From Terriglobia bacterium (GTDB lineage Bacteria > Acidobacteriota > Terriglobia > Terriglobales > Acidobacteriaceae): 64,000 nt of DNA. The stretch is from assembly GCA_020072645.1 (NCBI GenBank), contig JAIQGK010000012.1, forward strand, positions 620,001 to 684,000, read 5' to 3'. Each line of letters starts with the position of its first letter. Within the stretch, counting starts at the first letter, position 1. The position numbers were made by a program, and so were the translations under genes. Below the pieces are notes generated by a model. That model ran no database searches. It had not been told where the DNA came from and saw only the letters and a program-made list of their open reading frames with translations. Positions 35,660 to 44,823 of this stretch are shown here, in pieces.

Positions 35660-36928
35660 ATGCAGATCGGTGTCTACGGTTGTGGGTATCTGGGAACTGT
35701 AGTGGCTGCGTGTCTTGCCGATTTTGGCGTGCCCGTGACAGCGTATGGCAGCGACTCTGTGAATACCACGTTGCTCGCCAGCGGCATTTTGCCCTTCCAT
35801 GAAAAGAATTTAAGTGACATTGTCCGCCGCGGCGTCCGCTCCGGGCGGCTTATGTATTCCACGCACTTGCAGTCCATGGTGCAGCGCGCAGAAATCATCT
35901 ACCTGGCTGAAGACGCCAACCGTGACATGGAAGCCATCTCCATGGAGATTGCCAATTATTGCGATCACGGTCAGATTCTGGTCCTGGTCACCCCTGTACC
36001 AGTGGGCACGGCGCACAGGATTGAAGAACGCCTCAAGGCCTCCGGAAAGAACATCACGGTAGTGTCCCATCCGCTGTTCCTCTCTGAAGGCTGCGCGGTG
36101 GAAGACTTCAACTGGCCGGACAGAATCGTTCTGGGAACCACGTCAAACGCTGCGGTGACTTCCCTGAAAGCTCTTTACCGACCGCTGGTGATGCGCGGCG
36201 TTCCGGTGATTGTTACCAGCCACCAGACAGCAGAGCTGGTGCGTGAAGCTTCAACGGCATTCCTGGCGACGAAAGTTTCCTTTATCAATGAGCTGTCCAG
36301 CTTGTGCGAACGCATCAATGCCGACGCTGTTGATCTGTCTCTTGCGCTCGGCCTCGATAAGCGGATCGCGCCGCGGTCGTTGCAACCGGGATCGCTGGGC
36401 GGAAGCTTTACTGAATCAGACATGGACTCGCTGGCCAATCTTGCCGCCGGTTCCGGCGTGTCACTCAAGATTCTGAGCGCCGCGCGTGAAGTGAATCAGG
36501 AATTTTGCGGACGCATCATGCGGAAAATCAATAGTGCCATGGGCTCGGTTGAGGGCAAGCAAGTCGGACTGCTGGGACTGGCATTCAAGCCGAATACGAA
36601 CTCCGTTGTCAGCTCCGGCTCCATTCGCCTGGCGCGCAGCCTCATGGAAAGCGGCGCGCACGTGAAAGCCTATGATCCCATCGCAATGCCGGACGCGCAG
36701 CAGGAGCTCAGCGGCAACGTGCGCTATTGTGATTCAGCGTACTCCGTAGCAGAAGGCGCGGACGCGCTGGTTCTGGGCACGGGCTGGCCGGAATTCCGCA
36801 CGCTCGATTTTGACCGCATTCGCCGCATCATCCGCAACCCTGTTGTGGTGGATACCAAAAACCTGCTCGACGGTCCACGCATGAAAGCCCTGGGCTTTGA
36901 GTATATGGGCGTCGGACGCGGCGCATAG
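35660..36928 (+). CDS. UDP-glucose/GDP-mannose dehydrogenase homologue lacking the catalytic cysteine
   Basis: The 422-residue protein has the family's N-terminal NAD-binding domain (GVYGCGYLGTVVAA, 4-17), a central dimer domain with ATKVSFINELSSLCE (203-217) and FLSEGCAVEDF (140-150), and a C-terminal UDP-sugar domain (VGLLGLAFKPNT). In true enzymes the active-site loop is GGSCFPKD; here it is GGSFTESD (247-254), so the catalytic Cys is Phe250 and the conserved Lys is Ser253. Residues 83-90 (AEDANRDM) also depart from the usual GTP-x4-G motif. It is probably a pseudoenzyme or has changed chemistry. No other polysaccharide gene surrounds it. A terminator follows. Confidence 0.9.
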   Translation: MQIGVYGCGYLGTVVAACLADFGVPVTAYGSDSVNTTLLASGILPFHEKNLSDIVRRGVRSGRLMYSTHLQSMVQRAEIIYLAEDANRDMEAISMEIANYCDHGQILVLVTPVPVGTAHRIEERLKASGKNITVVSHPLFLSEGCAVEDFNWPDRIVLGTTSNAAVTSLKALYRPLVMRGVPVIVTSHQTAELVREASTAFLATKVSFINELSSLCERINADAVDLSLALGLDKRIAPRSLQPGSLGGSFTESDMDSLANLAAGSGVSLKILSAAREVNQEFCGRIMRKINSAMGSVEGKQVGLLGLAFKPNTNSVVSSGSIRLARSLMESGAHVKAYDPIAMPDAQQELSGNVRYCDSAYSVAEGADALVLGTGWPEFRTLDFDRIRRIIRNPVVVDTKNLLDGPRMKALGFEYMGVGRGA

Positions 36929-36952
36929 TTTTCCCTGAATCATCAAAAGTGA

Positions 36953-36981
36953 AGCCCCTGCTTGTATAGCAGGGGCTTTTT
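36953..36981. terminator. Rho-independent terminator
   Basis: AGCCCCTGC-ttgtata-GCAGGGGCT followed by TTTT on the plus strand ends the UDP-glucose dehydrogenase-like unit. The 9-bp stem is perfect. The minus-strand side is flanked by only a few As, so it works best for the plus strand. Confidence 0.85.
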
Positions 36982-36997
36982 GTATTATGAGGGTCTT

Positions 36998-38563
36998 TCA
37001 GTTTTTGCCGCGCAAGGTGATCGTAACTGCCAGGTCTTGTTCGACCGTTTCACCGCTATCGAAATCAAACGCAGTTGCGGTGGCAGATATATCCGCTTTG
37101 CCGCCGGTGAACAACGCCACGGACCGTCCATGGAAGAGCGTGGCCACCGTTTGGATGGTGGCATTCCATGGCGTTATTCCATCACAGGGAACAAATACCG
37201 AGAAGAACCCGGTGATGGGAGTATTGCCGTGGGTTTGTTTCAGTTGCCCGGAGAGGGTCACAAACGCCTGCTTCGTACAGGAAACAGAGCCGGTAATGGT
37301 GGCTGTTCCGGTGGTAGGGTCAACTGTTCCAAACTTTGTAACGCTGGGCGTAATCGCAAGCGGTGGAAGAGAGGGAACCAAGTTGAATACCAGATCGGCC
37401 GGAGACACGGTAGAGAATGAGGATACCTCAAAGTAATAGGTGACTCCGGCAACCGCATCGAACCGCACAGTTGACTGCAAAGTTCCATTGGAATCATCAT
37501 CGCAGCCAATCTGGTTCAAAGCCCCGCGAGTGCCGGTATAAACCCCTAAAGTTGTATCGTAGTCGCTGCCAATTGTATTAGCTTCCAGTCGCATGTTCTG
37601 CGTTGGAGTAAAGGCGAACCATACTGTCTGGTTTCTGTTGACGCAGAACGGATCATCGGGAGCCACTGTGGCATTGCTGACGTCCTGGCTTGTGGTAAAG
37701 GGGACCGAGGGGGCCACCGTCGCATGATTGAAATCGTCATTCGGCGGGGTCTGCGGCTGCGGAGCAATCACGTCAATCTCGATGGGAGCAAAAGCGGAAT
37801 TGCCGGCCGAATCGGTTGCAGTGAAGTTAAAAAAAGTCTTTGTGCCAAAGAATGTAATGTTAGGCGTCCATGTGAAGGTTCCCGTGTTATCGCCATTGTC
37901 AACAAAGGATCCCAAGGTACCTCCGGCGGGCACCGGAGCACTCAGGGCAACATGTCCGCCCTGGGCGTCGATGGCTGAAACTGTGAACGTCAGGGTCTGG
38001 CCCACCGGGACAACCTGATGCGGCGGCGAAGAGATGTAAATGGGTTCAACCGCACCGAAACGAATCTCGCCGCTCAATGCCGGAGCCTCGCCGTCGCACT
38101 GCTGCACAAAAATCACATCCAGGGAGGCGACGCTGCCGTCCGGGTTGAAACTGAGCTGCCGGAACGTGAAGTTACCGGTGACAGCATCGCAGGTCCGGCC
38201 GTCGCCGGAGATCAGCATTCCCGGCAGGAAACTAGGTTGGGTGGGCCAGGTCTGTGCTCCGAAGTATTGTTCAAAAGCAGCGAGTGGCGCGCCGCAGCAC
38301 GCGGCAAATTCGAGGTCCCAGAACACGCCCGGCTGGCCCACAAAATGCACGCCTATTACGTTGTCATTTGCCGATGCTTGCACGCTAAAGGTCCCGTCAG
38401 CAGGCGTAAAGAGCGCATTTTGGCCGTCTCCAACGAAGTCGCCCGGATCACTGAAAAGGCTGAGCGAGGTGACTTGCGCGTGGGCCATGGTTGCAAGCAG
38501 CAAAAAGAAAGCAATCCATAGAATGCTGCATTTTCTAGTCAGCGTTTCCTTCCAGTCTTTCAA
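36998..38563 (-). CDS. Secreted multidomain protein with PPC-like domain (paralogue 1)
   Basis: The 521-residue protein has a long N-region and signal peptide ending near AMAHAQ (residues 14-30). It contains a domain found only in this pair here (SDPGDFVGDGQ, FTPADGTFS), an Ig-like putative cadherin-type domain (FTVSAIDAQGGHVALSAP, DNTGTFTWTP) and a bacterial pre-peptidase C-terminal domain (DDPFCVNRNQTVWFAFTP, YDTTLGVYTGTRG). A further Ig-like part follows. The start is a TTG at 38563 with AAGGAG 6 bp upstream; no ATG is available. It is probably a surface or extracellular protein. The paralogue lies at 50120. Confidence 0.82.
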   Translation of the reverse strand: MKDWKETLTRKCSILWIAFFLLLATMAHAQVTSLSLFSDPGDFVGDGQNALFTPADGTFSVQASANDNVIGVHFVGQPGVFWDLEFAACCGAPLAAFEQYFGAQTWPTQPSFLPGMLISGDGRTCDAVTGNFTFRQLSFNPDGSVASLDVIFVQQCDGEAPALSGEIRFGAVEPIYISSPPHQVVPVGQTLTFTVSAIDAQGGHVALSAPVPAGGTLGSFVDNGDNTGTFTWTPNITFFGTKTFFNFTATDSAGNSAFAPIEIDVIAPQPQTPPNDDFNHATVAPSVPFTTSQDVSNATVAPDDPFCVNRNQTVWFAFTPTQNMRLEANTIGSDYDTTLGVYTGTRGALNQIGCDDDSNGTLQSTVRFDAVAGVTYYFEVSSFSTVSPADLVFNLVPSLPPLAITPSVTKFGTVDPTTGTATITGSVSCTKQAFVTLSGQLKQTHGNTPITGFFSVFVPCDGITPWNATIQTVATLFHGRSVALFTGGKADISATATAFDFDSGETVEQDLAVTITLRGKN

Positions 38564-38983
38564 TTCAATCTCCTTTTTCGTTTGTGCAAACGGAAATTGT
38601 GCGGCTCCGGACAGAGTGAGACGGCCGTTGGATCAGTTTGCATTCGTTGTTGTTAGACACCCTGGCTTGCGTTGATAGTTCCGCCAGGCGACATTTGGGA
38701 AGGGGGCTTGCAGAGTAGTGATATTGACTGGTAAAACGTTGCAGTATTTTTATAAATTATTTAGCTACTTGTTTCGCTTATGCCAGCTTTAGCTATCTAT
38801 CAACTTATTTATTATCAATGCTTAACTATCAAACTAAGAATTAAAATTCTTTAGTAGTAGTGGCACATGAATGGTCCCCAACGCGCGGGGCTGCTGGGCC
38901 AACGGCATCAACAAAGAAGCGCAGCCAGGGGATGCGACTGCGCTCCAATTTACTTGTCAATACAATTGTTTTACAAACACATA
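38564..38983. other. Intergenic region, 420 bp, AT-rich core
   Basis: No gene is seen. Between 38745 and 38865 the sequence is strikingly AT-rich for this genome and contains the inverted repeat CTAAGAATT-aa-AATTCTTTAG (about 38834-38854). It is probably a promoter or operator region of the secreted PPC protein on the minus strand, but no box was assigned. Confidence 0.45.
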
Positions 38984-39238
38984 TTAGAAGCACGGGAAGA
39001 AGATCCCGCTGTTTCCGTCATTGGGTTTCAGGTGGTCATGCAGGCTGGTCTTTTGCCATGACCATGCGGAACCGGTTGAAGTCCAGTACTGCCATTTCAC
39101 CCAGCCGTACGTGTTGTTGTAAGTAAACTCCTCTTTGAATTTGCAGTCGGCTGGACCTCCCGAGCCTGTAGTGCAGCTATATTCATAATCGACTGGGACC
39201 ACTGTGAGGCTGAGCGTCTGGTTGTTGATGGTCGTCAT
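38984..39238 (-). pseudogene. C-terminal fragment of a broken secreted protein
   Basis: These 84 residues (MTTINNQTLSLTVVPVDYEY...) continue the secreted protein encoded by 39183-39887 in a frame shifted by one base. The junction is in GGATTCACGTTTCATGACG; removing one T from the TTT gives SGFTFMTTINNQTLSL in a single frame. It contains a two-cysteine segment (SCTTGSGGPADC) and many Trp and Tyr. No signal peptide or ribosome-binding site of its own is visible. Confidence 0.6.
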
Positions 39239-39887
39239 GAAACGTGAATCCGGACTGCGTGGATTGCACCGTCATGCGCGAATATTTCAGGTTGGCCGTG
39301 CTTGATGGCGCAGTGCAATCGGCTGACGAAGGATTTTGCGGCAGCGTGGCTGGCTGGTTAATGTAATTCGTATTGTTGTTGGAGTCCACGCTTGGTGGCG
39401 CGTTCACGATCACGCTGGTGTTTCCATCGCCGGGGAGAACGCAACGGCGCATAAACCGCATGGAGTAATCATTGCTTCCTGAATTGAATTTCTTATAAGC
39501 CCATGGATCGGCCCAGCACTGCTCCGTGACCCAGAGATAAACGTACTGGCTATCATACAAATTAATGTCCCAGGGATAGCCCTTCAAACCGGATTGCCCC
39601 GGCGCAGTTTGATAGGTTTTTACATATTGCAGCTTGCCGGAGCTGCTGTTATTGGTGGATGGTATGGATTCATTCAGGTATGAATTTCCGTCCGGTCCGG
39701 CAGGCGTAGTGATCGTTCCTGCCAGATGGTAATTATTGTTTCTCAGGCTTTGGTCCATCATCACTACGTCAGCCGTGTCCCAGTATCCAGCGGGGCATGT
39801 GGTTGTTGATTGGGCGTGGGCACGCGGTTGAGCGATTCCCAGTACGAACAGCGCAGTTAGGCATACAGCTAAAGAGTGCTTACGCAT
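39183..39887 (-). pseudogene. N-terminal part of a secreted protein, frameshifted
   Basis: The 234-residue frame starts with a clear signal peptide (MRKHSLAVCLTALFVLG, cut after AHAQ). The exported part is rich in Asn, Ser and Tyr (SYLNESIPSTNNSSS, YDSQYVYLWVTEQCWADPW) and has several cysteines. After SGFTF (about residue 216) the frame reads out into unrelated sequence while the neighbouring frame continues a beta-rich protein. Joined, the protein is about 300 residues. I do not recognise a family. Confidence 0.65.
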
Positions 39888-40242
39888 GGATCATTTCTCT
39901 TTCTTCTCTTTTTTCAGGGGATGCCAATCTAGATGTCCGGCGCAAAAACCTTGTTGTCTATGGGCGCGAGTTGCACCGCGATTCACAGGCCTTCACTCAC
40001 GACAAAGAACGCGCTTTTGTAGCTTGATTACCTGAGCGTGACCCAAAAGTGCCGATCTAAACCTTTTTCCTAATTGCGCTCTGATTGTGAGCTGCTACAA
40101 TCATCGCCATCTTCCGGAAAAAAATATGAAATCTGCCTGCATCTCGCTTGCTTCCACGCTTGCTCTCTGTTCAACTTCCTCAGGCCCAACCAGCCGCACG
40201 CCGGCCGGATATTCTGCGAGCACCGGCAAAGGGAGTGGCGCA

Positions 40243-41607
40243 ATGATTCTGGTGAGCCGCATGAAGCACATGAAACAAATGACCTTCGCAGTGTGCATGA
40301 TGGCGTTCATGTGTACCGGACTTGCCCAGGCGCAGTCTCCACCCACCATCGTTAAATCATTCAGCGCCGCCACTGTTAGCTTGAATGGTAGCGTCACGCT
40401 CACGTTCACGCTTACCAATCCCAATCCGGCAACCGATCTCACTGGCGTGAGCTTTAGTGACGATATGCCCGCGGGGCTGCTCATCGCCAACCCAGACAGC
40501 CTCGGCGGCACTTGCGACACCAGCTTGGTAACGCTCCTACCCACGAACATCAGCCTGACAGCCGCCGTGCTTACTGCCAACAGCAGTTGCACGCTTTCCA
40601 TCGATGTGCTGGCCACCGCCGCAGGAGACCAGATGAACACAACGGGTGCCGTAACCTCGGCTGAAGGCGGGACAGGCGGCACGGCCACGGCCACTGTAAG
40701 CGTGCTTGTGCCAGACCTGACGATCACGAAAACGCACACCGGAAATTTTGTTCGTCCGCAGACCGGCGCTACTTATACGATCACCATTTCTAATAGCGGC
40801 GGTGCCGATACGTCAGCGCTGATCACGGTGAATGACAATTTGCCGGCAGGTCTCACCGCAACCGATCTCAGCGGCCTCAACTGGAATTGCACTCTTTCTC
40901 CGCTGCAATGCACGCGCGGTGATGTGCTGTTTGCTGGAACTAGTTTTGAGCCGATCACGCTCACGGTGAACGTTGCTGCCAATGCCGCATCTTCAGTGAC
41001 AAATACAGCCACGGTTTCCGGCGGAGCAGAGGCCAACACAGCAAATGACTCCGCCAGCGATGTGACGCAGATTGACGCGGCGCTGTTGATGTCGGCCCAG
41101 ACGGCGAATCTTACAGTGGCGGCCGGAAACACAACGAGCACAACGCTCAACGTGAATTACAACGGAAGCCTGGGCGCGGTAACTTTTGCCTGCAGCGGTC
41201 TGCCCGCCGCAAGCACTTGCAGCTTCAACCCAGCGTCCGTGACGGCGGCAGGCACAACTCCGGTGACGCTGACTATCGCCACCACTGCGCGATCAAATGC
41301 CGTCCCGCAGCCAAACGGCGTGCCACCGCAATTCACTTTGCTGCTCGGCATGATGGGACTTGCCGCGTTGGCGCTTGCGCTTGCCCGCACAAAGAGTTCA
41401 AAGATTCGTCTGGCGACCGCCTCAGCCGGATTAGCTTTGCTGCTGCTGGCGGGGTGCGGCGTCAGCAACAACACGCCTGCACCGACTCCAACTCCCGGCC
41501 CAAAAGGATTGGGCACGCCAGCTGGAACTTCGGCAATAGTGGTTACGGCCAGCAGCGCGAGCGGCGGCGCAACGGCCACCAGCACAGTGAACTTGACGGT
41601 GCAATAG
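40243..41607 (+). CDS. Secreted DUF11-type repeat protein with C-terminal anchor segment
   Basis: The 454-residue protein has a signal peptide (MKHMKQMTFAVCMMAF, cut after LAQAQ). It has two conserved-repeat (DUF11/DUF7933-like) domains of Ig fold: FTLTNPNPATDLTGVSFSDD with TLSIDVLATAAGDQMNTTG, and ITISNSGGADTSALITVND with NVAANAASSVTNTATV. An Ig-like part follows. The end has hydrophobic stretches FTLLLGMMGLAALALAL and SAGLALLLLAGCG separated by basic residues, then a Thr/Pro-rich tail. The start at 40243 follows GGGAG at 7 bp; earlier in-frame starts at 40087 or 40126 are possible but would bury the signal. Confidence 0.75.
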   Translation: MILVSRMKHMKQMTFAVCMMAFMCTGLAQAQSPPTIVKSFSAATVSLNGSVTLTFTLTNPNPATDLTGVSFSDDMPAGLLIANPDSLGGTCDTSLVTLLPTNISLTAAVLTANSSCTLSIDVLATAAGDQMNTTGAVTSAEGGTGGTATATVSVLVPDLTITKTHTGNFVRPQTGATYTITISNSGGADTSALITVNDNLPAGLTATDLSGLNWNCTLSPLQCTRGDVLFAGTSFEPITLTVNVAANAASSVTNTATVSGGAEANTANDSASDVTQIDAALLMSAQTANLTVAAGNTTSTTLNVNYNGSLGAVTFACSGLPAASTCSFNPASVTAAGTTPVTLTIATTARSNAVPQPNGVPPQFTLLLGMMGLAALALALARTKSSKIRLATASAGLALLLLAGCGVSNNTPAPTPTPGPKGLGTPAGTSAIVVTASSASGGATATSTVNLTVQ

Positions 41608-41628
41608 AGAAGCAGCTAGCAGCTAGTC

Positions 41629-41755
41629 ACTGGCAACTAGCCAAAGCAGATATCGCAGAAGAGGTGTCCATCACGAGGGAAGGAATCCAGCTTTCCTGTC
41701 CCTTAGCGACCTTGGCGTCCTTTGCGGTGAATAAGTCTGGCCAATTGCCAGTTGC
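41629..41755. repeat. Palindromic repeat element
   Basis: Imperfect inverted arms (ACTGGCAACTAGCCAA and the opposite-strand ACTGGCAATTGGCC) bracket a core containing TTGGCGTCCTTTGCGGTGAATA. The core resembles the right arm of the element at 61230-61365. The M20 gene on the minus strand ends against it. Confidence 0.6.
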
Positions 41756-41758
41756 TAC

Positions 41759-43348
41759 CTACGCCGTCCTCGCCACCTCATACAGATATTCCACGTAGGA
41801 CATCACTGCGCCATCGACGCCCTGGACTTTCGGATTGCTGGATTCGATCACGTAGTATTCATTGGGAGCGTGCGCGCCGCTGCCGTGGCCCAGGCCAAAA
41901 TGTCCTGCAGGGAGGTGCAATGGATCGCCGGTGAAAACATAGCCCGGCCATGAACCAGCCAGACGCGGCATTACGATGGGATCGATTCCATTGCGTTTGT
42001 AAACGGCATGTTCCGCGCGGACAACCGCTGCGTCGGCAGGTGTAGTGGTGGGATCATAGCCGCCTGTCATGTTGACTTCGATGTCGCCAAAGCCGTTCTT
42101 TGCCAGATGCGCCTTCAGCGCAGCCAACGCATCGGCAGCAGTCATGTCCGGCACAAGGCGCATATCCATTTTGGCCACGGCGCGATGCGGCAGGATCGTC
42201 TTTCCGCCTGGGCCGGTGTAACCACCGACAAGGCCTTCAATGTTCACCGTTGGTTTGGATACCAGCAGCTCCAGCGACTCCTGGAAACTCACGTCATGCA
42301 CCCAGTGTTCCACGCCCATCTGCTTCATCAGCGCTTTTTCGTCGAGCCGTCGCGCCGCTTCCGCGACCATGGCTTTTTCCTGCGCTGAAATAGGACGCGC
42401 CTTGTCGGCAAAGCCGGCAATCGCGGGATCATTGCCATCGGCTGAGACCAATGTGTTCAAGGCTTTCACCAGATGCCATGCCGGTGAATCGAGCCTTGCC
42501 TTGTTGCTGGAATGGATGTCGGCTTTGGGGCCGCGTCCCCACTTCTCACCGCTGGAAACCAATTCCAATTCGACTACACCTTTTGCGCCCAAGAACGCCG
42601 TAACTTTTCCGTCGGGATCCTGCGAAGCAAACGGCATAAAGATTCCCACTGTTTTCTTCAGCGCGGCCAGAACTTCCGGCCGGTGGACGACCTGGGCAAA
42701 ATGCGGCGAGCCAATTTCTTCTTCTCCTTCAGCCACAAAAACAAAGTTCACCGGCAACTTGCGTCCCGCGCCACGGATAGCATGCAGCGCCGCCAAAAAT
42801 GTAGCCTCCGGCCCTTTCTGGTTGACCGCGCCACGGCCAACCACAACTTTGCCAAAGCCCGGCTTATCAACAATACGGGCCTCCCAAGGTGGTGACGACC
42901 ATTCCGAAGGATCGACCTGCTTCACGTCATACATAAAGTAAAGGCCAAGAGTTTTAGGAGCGCCCGCGTCCAGCGTGGCAAAGATGCCCGGCTGTCCGTC
43001 GGTGGGGATTTTTATCACCTGCTGAAAACCGGCATCCCGCAGCATCTGCATGGTGAGTTCGCAACCTTCATTCATCCCACGATTTTCCGCCGCAATGGAA
43101 GGCTGTTTCATCCATGTCTGCATGCGTTGCACGGTTTCATCGTGGCGCTTGGTGATTTCAGAGCGAATGGCTGATAAGTCATCGTCAAACCCAGTGAGGC
43201 CAGTGCGCGATGAAGCAAAGACATCTTCCGTAGCGCTTACCCAGCCTGGGAGCGCAAGACTTGCTGCTCCGGCGGCCGCACCCACCAGGAAGCTGCGCCG
43301 GTCAAACGGATTGCTGGATGATTTTGCCGGCGCTGCGCTGGCTTTCAA
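41759..43348 (-). CDS. M20 family peptidase homologue with Tat signal
   Basis: The 529-residue protein has a twin-arginine signal DRRSFLVGAAAGAASLALPG (residues 16-35) and an M20 zinc peptidase fold with AEGEEEIGSPHF, ADIHSSNKARLDS and a C-terminal HGSGAHAPNE. In the first two metal motifs the usual His and Asp appear replaced: YFMYDVKQVD (expected GHYDVQPVD) and GRGAVNQKGP (expected GRGASDDKGP). The start is uncertain: TTG at 43348 has no ribosome-binding site, while an out-of-frame ATG at 43374 has CAGGAGG 8 bp upstream. One extra A in the A5 run at 43364-43368 would join them as MRKKSEQKNLKAS. Confidence 0.85.
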   Translation of the reverse strand: MKASAAPAKSSSNPFDRRSFLVGAAAGAASLALPGWVSATEDVFASSRTGLTGFDDDLSAIRSEITKRHDETVQRMQTWMKQPSIAAENRGMNEGCELTMQMLRDAGFQQVIKIPTDGQPGIFATLDAGAPKTLGLYFMYDVKQVDPSEWSSPPWEARIVDKPGFGKVVVGRGAVNQKGPEATFLAALHAIRGAGRKLPVNFVFVAEGEEEIGSPHFAQVVHRPEVLAALKKTVGIFMPFASQDPDGKVTAFLGAKGVVELELVSSGEKWGRGPKADIHSSNKARLDSPAWHLVKALNTLVSADGNDPAIAGFADKARPISAQEKAMVAEAARRLDEKALMKQMGVEHWVHDVSFQESLELLVSKPTVNIEGLVGGYTGPGGKTILPHRAVAKMDMRLVPDMTAADALAALKAHLAKNGFGDIEVNMTGGYDPTTTPADAAVVRAEHAVYKRNGIDPIVMPRLAGSWPGYVFTGDPLHLPAGHFGLGHGSGAHAPNEYYVIESSNPKVQGVDGAVMSYVEYLYEVARTA

Positions 43349-43511
43349 GTTTTTCTGCTCTGATTTTTCCGCATAGGGGTGCCTCCTGGATAAACGGGTG
43401 CGAAATAGCGATGCGGCGAATTATAAGGCGCCAAGAGAGGCCGTGCATCCTCAATCTTCAATCCTGGGTCGGTCAGTAACACCGCGGTTATACTCAGTTT
43501 TGAGCGAGACG

Positions 43512-44150
43512 ATGAATCGCACTAAAAAGAACGGCGCCAAACTGGCGACCGCAATGGCTGTGCTGTCGCCGCTGCTGGTATGCCAGGGAATCTATGTGCG
43601 TCGTGTGACGCCCAAATTACCGGAAGCCGACGGACCTCGCTCAGGCGAAGCCGGCTCAGGAACGCCATTGCAACTGTTGGTCCTGGGAGATTCGGCCGCG
43701 GCCGGAGTGGGTGTGCGAACCCAGGAAGAAGCGCTTGCCGGTTATATGGTGAGCCGTCTCAAGAGCAAGTTCCGTGTCGTCTGGCGAGTTGAAGCGCAGA
43801 CGGGCGCCACCACCCGCAGCACTATCGCCAGGCTCAAAAGCATGACGCAGGAACCATTCGCAGCCGTCGCAATATCGCTTGGCGTCAATGACGTGACCTG
43901 CGGAAGGCGCGCAACTACGTGGCTGGCCGAGCTGGATGAGTTAGCCGGTCTCTTGCGCCTTAAGTTTGGTGCGCAGCGGATTCTCTGGAGCGGGCTGCCG
44001 CCGATGCATGAATTTCCCGCGCTTCCGCAGCCCTTGCGCTGGCATCTGGGGGCCAGGGCGAAATGGTTTGCCCGCCTGCTGCGCGAATGGACGGAGCCGC
44101 AATTTGACTGCGTGTTCGTCGCTGTACCAGCAGGCGTTACGGGCCCATGA
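43512..44150 (+). CDS. SGNH/GDSL hydrolase, frameshifted near its end
   Basis: The 212-residue frame has a hydrophobic N-terminal segment (12-27, signal anchor) and the SGNH blocks LVLGDSAAAGVG (Ser61) and SLGVNDVT (Asn). The last block, with catalytic Asp and His (AEDGFHPGPRMYEMW), lies in another frame starting at 44147 and ending at 44275. A single missing base in GGGCCCATGATGG at 44143-44148 explains this. As written the protein stops at VTGP and lacks the Asp-His pair, so it would be inactive. Restored it is about 254 residues and likely an esterase or lipase acting at the envelope. An in-frame start at 43398 is less likely. Confidence 0.8.
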   Translation: MNRTKKNGAKLATAMAVLSPLLVCQGIYVRRVTPKLPEADGPRSGEAGSGTPLQLLVLGDSAAAGVGVRTQEEALAGYMVSRLKSKFRVVWRVEAQTGATTRSTIARLKSMTQEPFAAVAISLGVNDVTCGRRATTWLAELDELAGLLRLKFGAQRILWSGLPPMHEFPALPQPLRWHLGARAKWFARLLREWTEPQFDCVFVAVPAGVTGP

Positions 44151-44286
44151 TGGCGGAAGATGGCTTTCATCCTGGGCCCCGGATGTATGAGATGTGGGGT
44201 GCGGAGATGGCAAGACTGATCATGGAAGGCCGTGGCTTATCTCCGCATGAGCCAGCAGCGGCCCCAAAGGTTTAAGAAAGCGCTGC

Positions 44287-44535
44287 TTACGTCGGCCGAT
44301 ACGGTCTTTCCACCCGCTCAACTACTCTCTTCACATACCGTGGCTTTTTCCCTTTTATGACCCGGAACTTACGGCCGCAGGTAGGGCAGGGAGGGACAAA
44401 GTACAATTCCTCATGCGGCGCCAGCATTAGATGGTCGCATTTACAGCGCCAGGCCACATGGTTGCCAAGCCCTCGTCCGTAGGTCATTTCGCCTTCTTTC
44501 CATTGGATCGGGACGTCTTCATAGAATCTGGCCAT
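44287..44535 (-). CDS. Small zinc-ribbon protein (82 aa)
   Basis: The 82-residue protein contains RCKCDHLMLAPHEELYFVPPCPTC, that is CxC and CPTC pairs separated by about 18 residues, a zinc ribbon. The C-terminus is strongly basic (KPRYVKRVVERVERPYRP), suggesting nucleic-acid or protein binding. It ends 12 bp from the restored stop of the convergent SGNH gene. Its function is not known. Confidence 0.75.
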   Translation of the reverse strand: MARFYEDVPIQWKEGEMTYGRGLGNHVAWRCKCDHLMLAPHEELYFVPPCPTCGRKFRVIKGKKPRYVKRVVERVERPYRPT

Positions 44536-44823
44536 TCGCAGCCTCCCCGGAGATGCATTCTATTCCAGGAATGCGCGAAATCAAAAGAAAGCGCCAATCG
44601 GCGGCATCCAAAGCGGTTTCCAACCGCATCAAAACTCTCTCGGGTAGAAGCCAATCTACAACCAATAGATTCGAACCCAATTTGTTTTGGACTTGCGGGC
44701 CCGCTTGCACAACCCGTTGGGCAGGGGTGTAACATTCGCGTGATCTGGCTGCCTGAAACAGCTAAGTGATTGAATCCTTAGTCTCGGCCAATAGACTCCA
44801 GGAAATAAAATCTGGAAACTTTC

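Noticed and set aside
44650-44700. tRNA-like T-arm (GGGTTCGAATC on the minus strand)
   Set aside because: The flanking bases do not form the 5-bp T stem and no acceptor or anticodon arm can be drawn.
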